A program made the position numbers and the translations under genes. DNA of 8,027 nt from Acidimicrobiaceae bacterium (GTDB lineage Bacteria; Actinomycetota; Acidimicrobiia; Acidimicrobiales; UBA10347), in assembly GCA_003485885.1 (NCBI GenBank), contig DNHM01000319.1:1-8027 (forward strand), given 5' to 3'. Below, one piece after another: positions 5,815 to 8,027 of the stretch. Every line of letters starts with the position of its first letter. Position 1 is the first letter of the stretch. The notes under the pieces were generated by a model. It saw only the letters and a list, made by a program, of their open reading frames with translations, did not search any database and had not been told where the DNA came from.

Positions 5815-6336
5815 TCAGGGTGTAACGGCGCGGGTGATGTGCATCGTTACCGTGGCTTCGCCGCATTGTCGAGGGTCACCGTCGGACGGGTGGGTCCACA
5901 CGAGTGCATCGAAGATCAGTCTTTGCCCGTGGCGTTCTCGAAGTGATGCGCGGGCCGAGAGTCGCGTACCTTGAGTCTTCGCAGTAATCGTGGAGTCGAT
6001 TCCTGAGGTGTATGCCATTTGATCGGGTGGTGTCATGGCCAGCGTGGCGGCACCAGCGGCGATGTCAGCGACCGTTCCTATAGCGAGGGCCGCAAAGGCA
6101 GCACCGTCGAAGCTCACGGCATCGGAAAGCGGCATGGATGCCACGCCAACGCCGTCACCAGCCTGATCTATGGATAGTTGCATGGATTGGGCGAACGGCA
6201 TGCTCAGGATGGTCTTGCGGATGTCTTCAATGGTGCGTAGAGCCTTTTCGGTCACATCACGACCGTAGGTTGCGCACTGATAGGCGCCAAAGGCGTCTTT
6301 GAAGACGGCTCCGAGACCGGCGTGTATTGCTGTCAA
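5815..6336 (-). CDS. Hotdog-fold thioesterase, PaaI-like
   Basis: Up to 173 residues in a single hotdog domain, at about residues 45-168. The central helix region FDGAAFAALAIGTVADIAAGAATLA (76-100) has the small-residue, Asp-containing pattern of PaaI-like acyl-CoA thioesterases. It is followed by strands GIDSTITAKTQGTRLSARASL (112-132) and a final EATVTMHI (160-167). It would hydrolyse acyl- or aryl-CoA thioesters in the cytoplasm; substrate unknown. The start is uncertain. The longest frame begins at TTG (6336), because the frame upstream is open only to a stop at 6379-6381 and holds no ATG, GTG or TTG. GTG at residue 28 (6255) and ATG at residue 46 (6201) are alternatives; none has a clear ribosome site. 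The upstream neighbour on this strand is the amidohydrolase, 227 bp away, so an operon is possible but not shown. Confidence 0.75.
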   Translation of the reverse strand: MTAIHAGLGAVFKDAFGAYQCATYGRDVTEKALRTIEDIRKTILSMPFAQSMQLSIDQAGDGVGVASMPLSDAVSFDGAAFAALAIGTVADIAAGAATLAMTPPDQMAYTSGIDSTITAKTQGTRLSARASLRERHGQRLIFDALVWTHPSDGDPRQCGEATVTMHITRAVTP

Positions 6337-6386
6337 GAAGACTGGAGGATAGATCGCAGAAACTCGTGCGAACGGCTGTCAAACCT

Positions 6387-6563
6387 CTAACAAGCAGAGC
6401 TTGCTCGACGGCGACGCTTTGCAAACGCCACGAGTCCAGCGCCGCTGGCGATCAGCATGAGCGAGATCTCGCCCCGCCTGGAGAGATTGTTAGGCGCAAC
6501 GTTTCTGGAGTCGACGGCCAAAAGTCCCAATGCGCAGCGTTGTATCAGCCGGGAACGACGGCG
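6387..6563 (-). other. In-frame open stretch after the amidohydrolase stop, encoding a hydrophobic segment and RRRR tail
   Basis: Directly after the amidohydrolase TAA (6564-6566) the same frame stays open for 58 codons, to TAG at 6387-6389. It encodes a linker, then a hydrophobic run ISLMLIASGAGLVAFA followed at once by KRRRR and a short Ala/Ser/Cys end. The shape is that of a C-terminal membrane anchor (hydrophobic helix plus positive tail), though no LPxTG motif is present. Possible readings: a small separate membrane protein starting at TTG 6530 (47 aa) or ATG 6458; a fossil of a surface-protein tail; or chance. A 58-codon open run is not rare at this GC content. No ribosome site is evident. 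Confidence 0.25.
6391..6472. repeat. Three short dyads in the region between amidohydrolase and thioesterase genes
   Basis: CAAGC-AGA-GCTTG (6391-6403), CCAGC-GCC-GCTGG (6436-6448) and the perfect 12-bp palindrome GCGAGATCTCGC (6461-6472) lie within 82 bp. None is followed by a T-tract on either strand, so none looks like an intrinsic terminator. They might be operator sites for the thioesterase gene or RNA structure. The arms are short enough that chance is a fair explanation. Confidence 0.3.
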
Positions 6564-8027
6564 TTACGAGTCGTAGGTCCCGTATTCGAAGGATCCTCCG
6601 ACCATAGTGGCCAGGACCTTGGTCGTGTCGATCGCTGCAGGGTCGGTTGTGGTGATGTCGCGGTCGAGCACGGTCAGGTCGGCGAGTTTGCCAGTGGTGA
6701 TTGAGCCCTTGTTGTTCTCGTCGAACGCGGCGTAGGCCGAACCGAGTGTGTAGGCATGTAGCGCTTGTTCTGCGGTGAGCGCTTCGTGGGGATTAAATGG
6801 CTCGCCGTCGGCGGTGCATTGATTTACTAGGTCATGGATGCCGAGTAGGGGAGCACCGTTGACGACCGGCCGGTCCGAGCTGCCCGGTAACACGATGCCA
6901 GCGTCGAGGAAGCTGCGCATGCGATAACAGTCAGGTTTGCGAGAACCAATGGCGCGAGCCATACCGTCGCCGATCTCGCTGATGAAACGAGCTTGGGGCA
7001 CGGGGATCACCCCCAGCTGGGCAATACGGGCGACATCCACGGCCCGGGTCATGCCACAGTGTTCGATGCGATGGCGGGTGTTGGTACGGGGGTATTTCTG
7101 TTGGGCGGCGGTGTAGCCGTCGAGCACCGAAGCCACGGCCCGATCACCAATGGCATGGACGGCAACTTGCCAGCCGGATCGGTGCGCCTTCATGATCAGA
7201 CCGTGCAGCCGGGTTTCTTCCATCTGGAAGTACCCGTTGTTGCCGGGTTCACCTTCGAAGTCATCGAACATCGCAGCGGTGCGACCGATCAATGAGCCGT
7301 CGGCGAAGATTTTCACTGCACCGAACTTGAGCCAGTCATCGCCGAAACCAGAATGCAGTCCAAGGTCGAGCACGAACGGTTCGTCGTCGTCGACGTGGTG
7401 GTCGGTGGCGTGCAGCGTCTCGACCGACGGCATCAGCGTGACCCGCACCCGGAGTCGCCCGTCGCGTCGAGCTTGCTGATACGCCGCCAGTTCAAGTGGC
7501 TCCTTGGTGCCCAAGATGCCACCCACCCCAGCCTCTTGGCAGCTGGTGATGCCCTCGCTCAGATACTTGTCAGAAGCCGCCCCCAGATTCTGCACCATGT
7601 CGGCAATGGCCCGAGGATGTAACAGGCCGCGAGCCAGCGTCTGGGCTTGTTCTTCGAGCAGGCCGTTGGGTTCGCCGTTTTCGTCGAGCGCCACCACGCC
7701 CCCTTCAGGTACCTCGACCTCGCCGACCCGGGCGAGTCGCATGGCCGCGGTGTTCACCACGCAGAAGTGGCCAGACGTGTGGTTCAACAGCACCGGGTTG
7801 TCGGGACTAACCCGGTCGAGTTCTTGTCGGGTCGGATGTCGACGTTCGGCAAGTTTGTTGTCGTCGTAGCCGGTGCCGATAACCCACACGCCAGCGGGCG
7901 TCTCGGCCGCCCGGCGGGCGATTGCGTCGACAATCTCTTCAACAGAACGAGCCACGGTCGGTTGGATCGCAACCTCGTTCAGAGCGGCGCCATAGCCACC
8001 CATGTGGTTGTGGGCATCGTTGAAGCC
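6564..8027 (-). CDS. YtcJ-like metal-dependent amidohydrolase (amidohydrolase family 3), N-terminus outside window
   Basis: A probable Zn-dependent hydrolase of exo-type amides or carbamates; the substrate is unknown. The frame is open to the window edge. The residues before the first internal ATG (8003) read GFNDAHNH, the GF-DAHxH metal-binding motif that follows strand 1 of the barrel, so the real start lies beyond 8027. Numbering from that ATG: GVWVIGTGYDDNKL (38-51), NHTSGHF (74-80), GITSCQEAGV (151-160), KFGAVKIFADGSLIGRTA (226-243) with lysine K231 in the family-conserved position, WQVAVHAIGDRAV (278-290) with H283, HRIEHCG (311-317) with H315, LPGSSDRPV (372-380) with D377, and GSITTGKLADLTVLDRD (433-449), the closing beta-sandwich part. 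At least 487 residues are present, against roughly 530 for the family. There is no signal peptide in view, as the N-terminus is missing. The gene ends at TAA 6564-6566, after which the frame stays open (see 6387-6563). Confidence 0.94.
   Translation of the reverse strand, partial: GFNDAHNHMGGYGAALNEVAIQPTVARSVEEIVDAIARRAAETPAGVWVIGTGYDDNKLAERRHPTRQELDRVSPDNPVLLNHTSGHFCVVNTAAMRLARVGEVEVPEGGVVALDENGEPNGLLEEQAQTLARGLLHPRAIADMVQNLGAASDKYLSEGITSCQEAGVGGILGTKEPLELAAYQQARRDGRLRVRVTLMPSVETLHATDHHVDDDEPFVLDLGLHSGFGDDWLKFGAVKIFADGSLIGRTAAMFDDFEGEPGNNGYFQMEETRLHGLIMKAHRSGWQVAVHAIGDRAVASVLDGYTAAQQKYPRTNTRHRIEHCGMTRAVDVARIAQLGVIPVPQARFISEIGDGMARAIGSRKPDCYRMRSFLDAGIVLPGSSDRPVVNGAPLLGIHDLVNQCTADGEPFNPHEALTAEQALHAYTLGSAYAAFDENNKGSITTGKLADLTVLDRDITTTDPAAIDTTKVLATMVGGSFEYGTYDS

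Noticed and set aside
6327..6704. + strand open frame of 125 codons across the gap before the amidohydrolase
   Set aside because: No domain; its 3' part is antisense to the conserved amidohydrolase C-terminus, and there is no ribosome site or conserved motif.
1..8027. Mobile element, phage, CRISPR array, toxin-antitoxin or defence system
   Set aside because: No transposase, integrase, regular repeat-spacer pattern, terminal inverted repeats or defence-type domain was seen. All main genes are intact metabolic or transport genes with similar base composition.

Overview
The window is a chromosomal, housekeeping-type stretch of a bacterium with moderately high GC (clearly above 50% by eye, not computed). 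I lean towards an actinobacterium, perhaps of the Acidimicrobiia. Reasons: the cysteine synthase resembles the mycobacterial CysM type, codons favour G/C in third position, several starts lack a clear Shine-Dalgarno sequence, and enzyme variants are of the kind common in that phylum. The ATP-type PEP carboxykinase is unlike the GTP type of most well-studied Actinobacteria, so this placement is an inference. There is no sign of phage, transposon, integron, CRISPR array, rRNA or tRNA.

Layout, left to right. (1) 1-996 (+): the 3' part of a major facilitator transporter whose first helices lie outside the window. (2) 997-1152: an intergenic region with a cluster of dyads and CCTGAC repeats and a weak candidate promoter. 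(3) 1153-2022 (+): a CysM-like cysteine synthase, followed by a strong, probably bidirectional terminator at 2043-2083. (4) 2131-3804 (-): ATP-dependent PEP carboxykinase (pckA), preceded on the same strand by a small degenerate cold-shock-domain protein (3861-4088). (5) 4089-4290: a divergent intergenic region. (6) 4291-5121 and 5173-5790 (+): a class I SAM-dependent methyltransferase and a HAD-family hydrolase, 51 bp apart and probably co-transcribed. (7) 5815-6336 (-): a hotdog-fold (PaaI-like) thioesterase. (8) 6564-8027 (-): a YtcJ-like metal-dependent amidohydrolase cut by the window edge at its N-terminus. It is followed by an in-frame open stretch encoding a hydrophobic segment and an arginine-rich tail.

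Functionally this is central and peripheral metabolism: cysteine synthesis, the PEP/oxaloacetate node, small-molecule methylation, a phosphatase-like enzyme, acyl-thioester hydrolysis and amide hydrolysis. I do not see a coherent new multi-gene system. The points most worth a second look are the degenerate cold-shock-domain gene leading into pckA, the operator-like cluster before cysM, the predicted O-phosphoserine/CysO-type cysteine synthase, and the membrane-tail open frame after the amidohydrolase.
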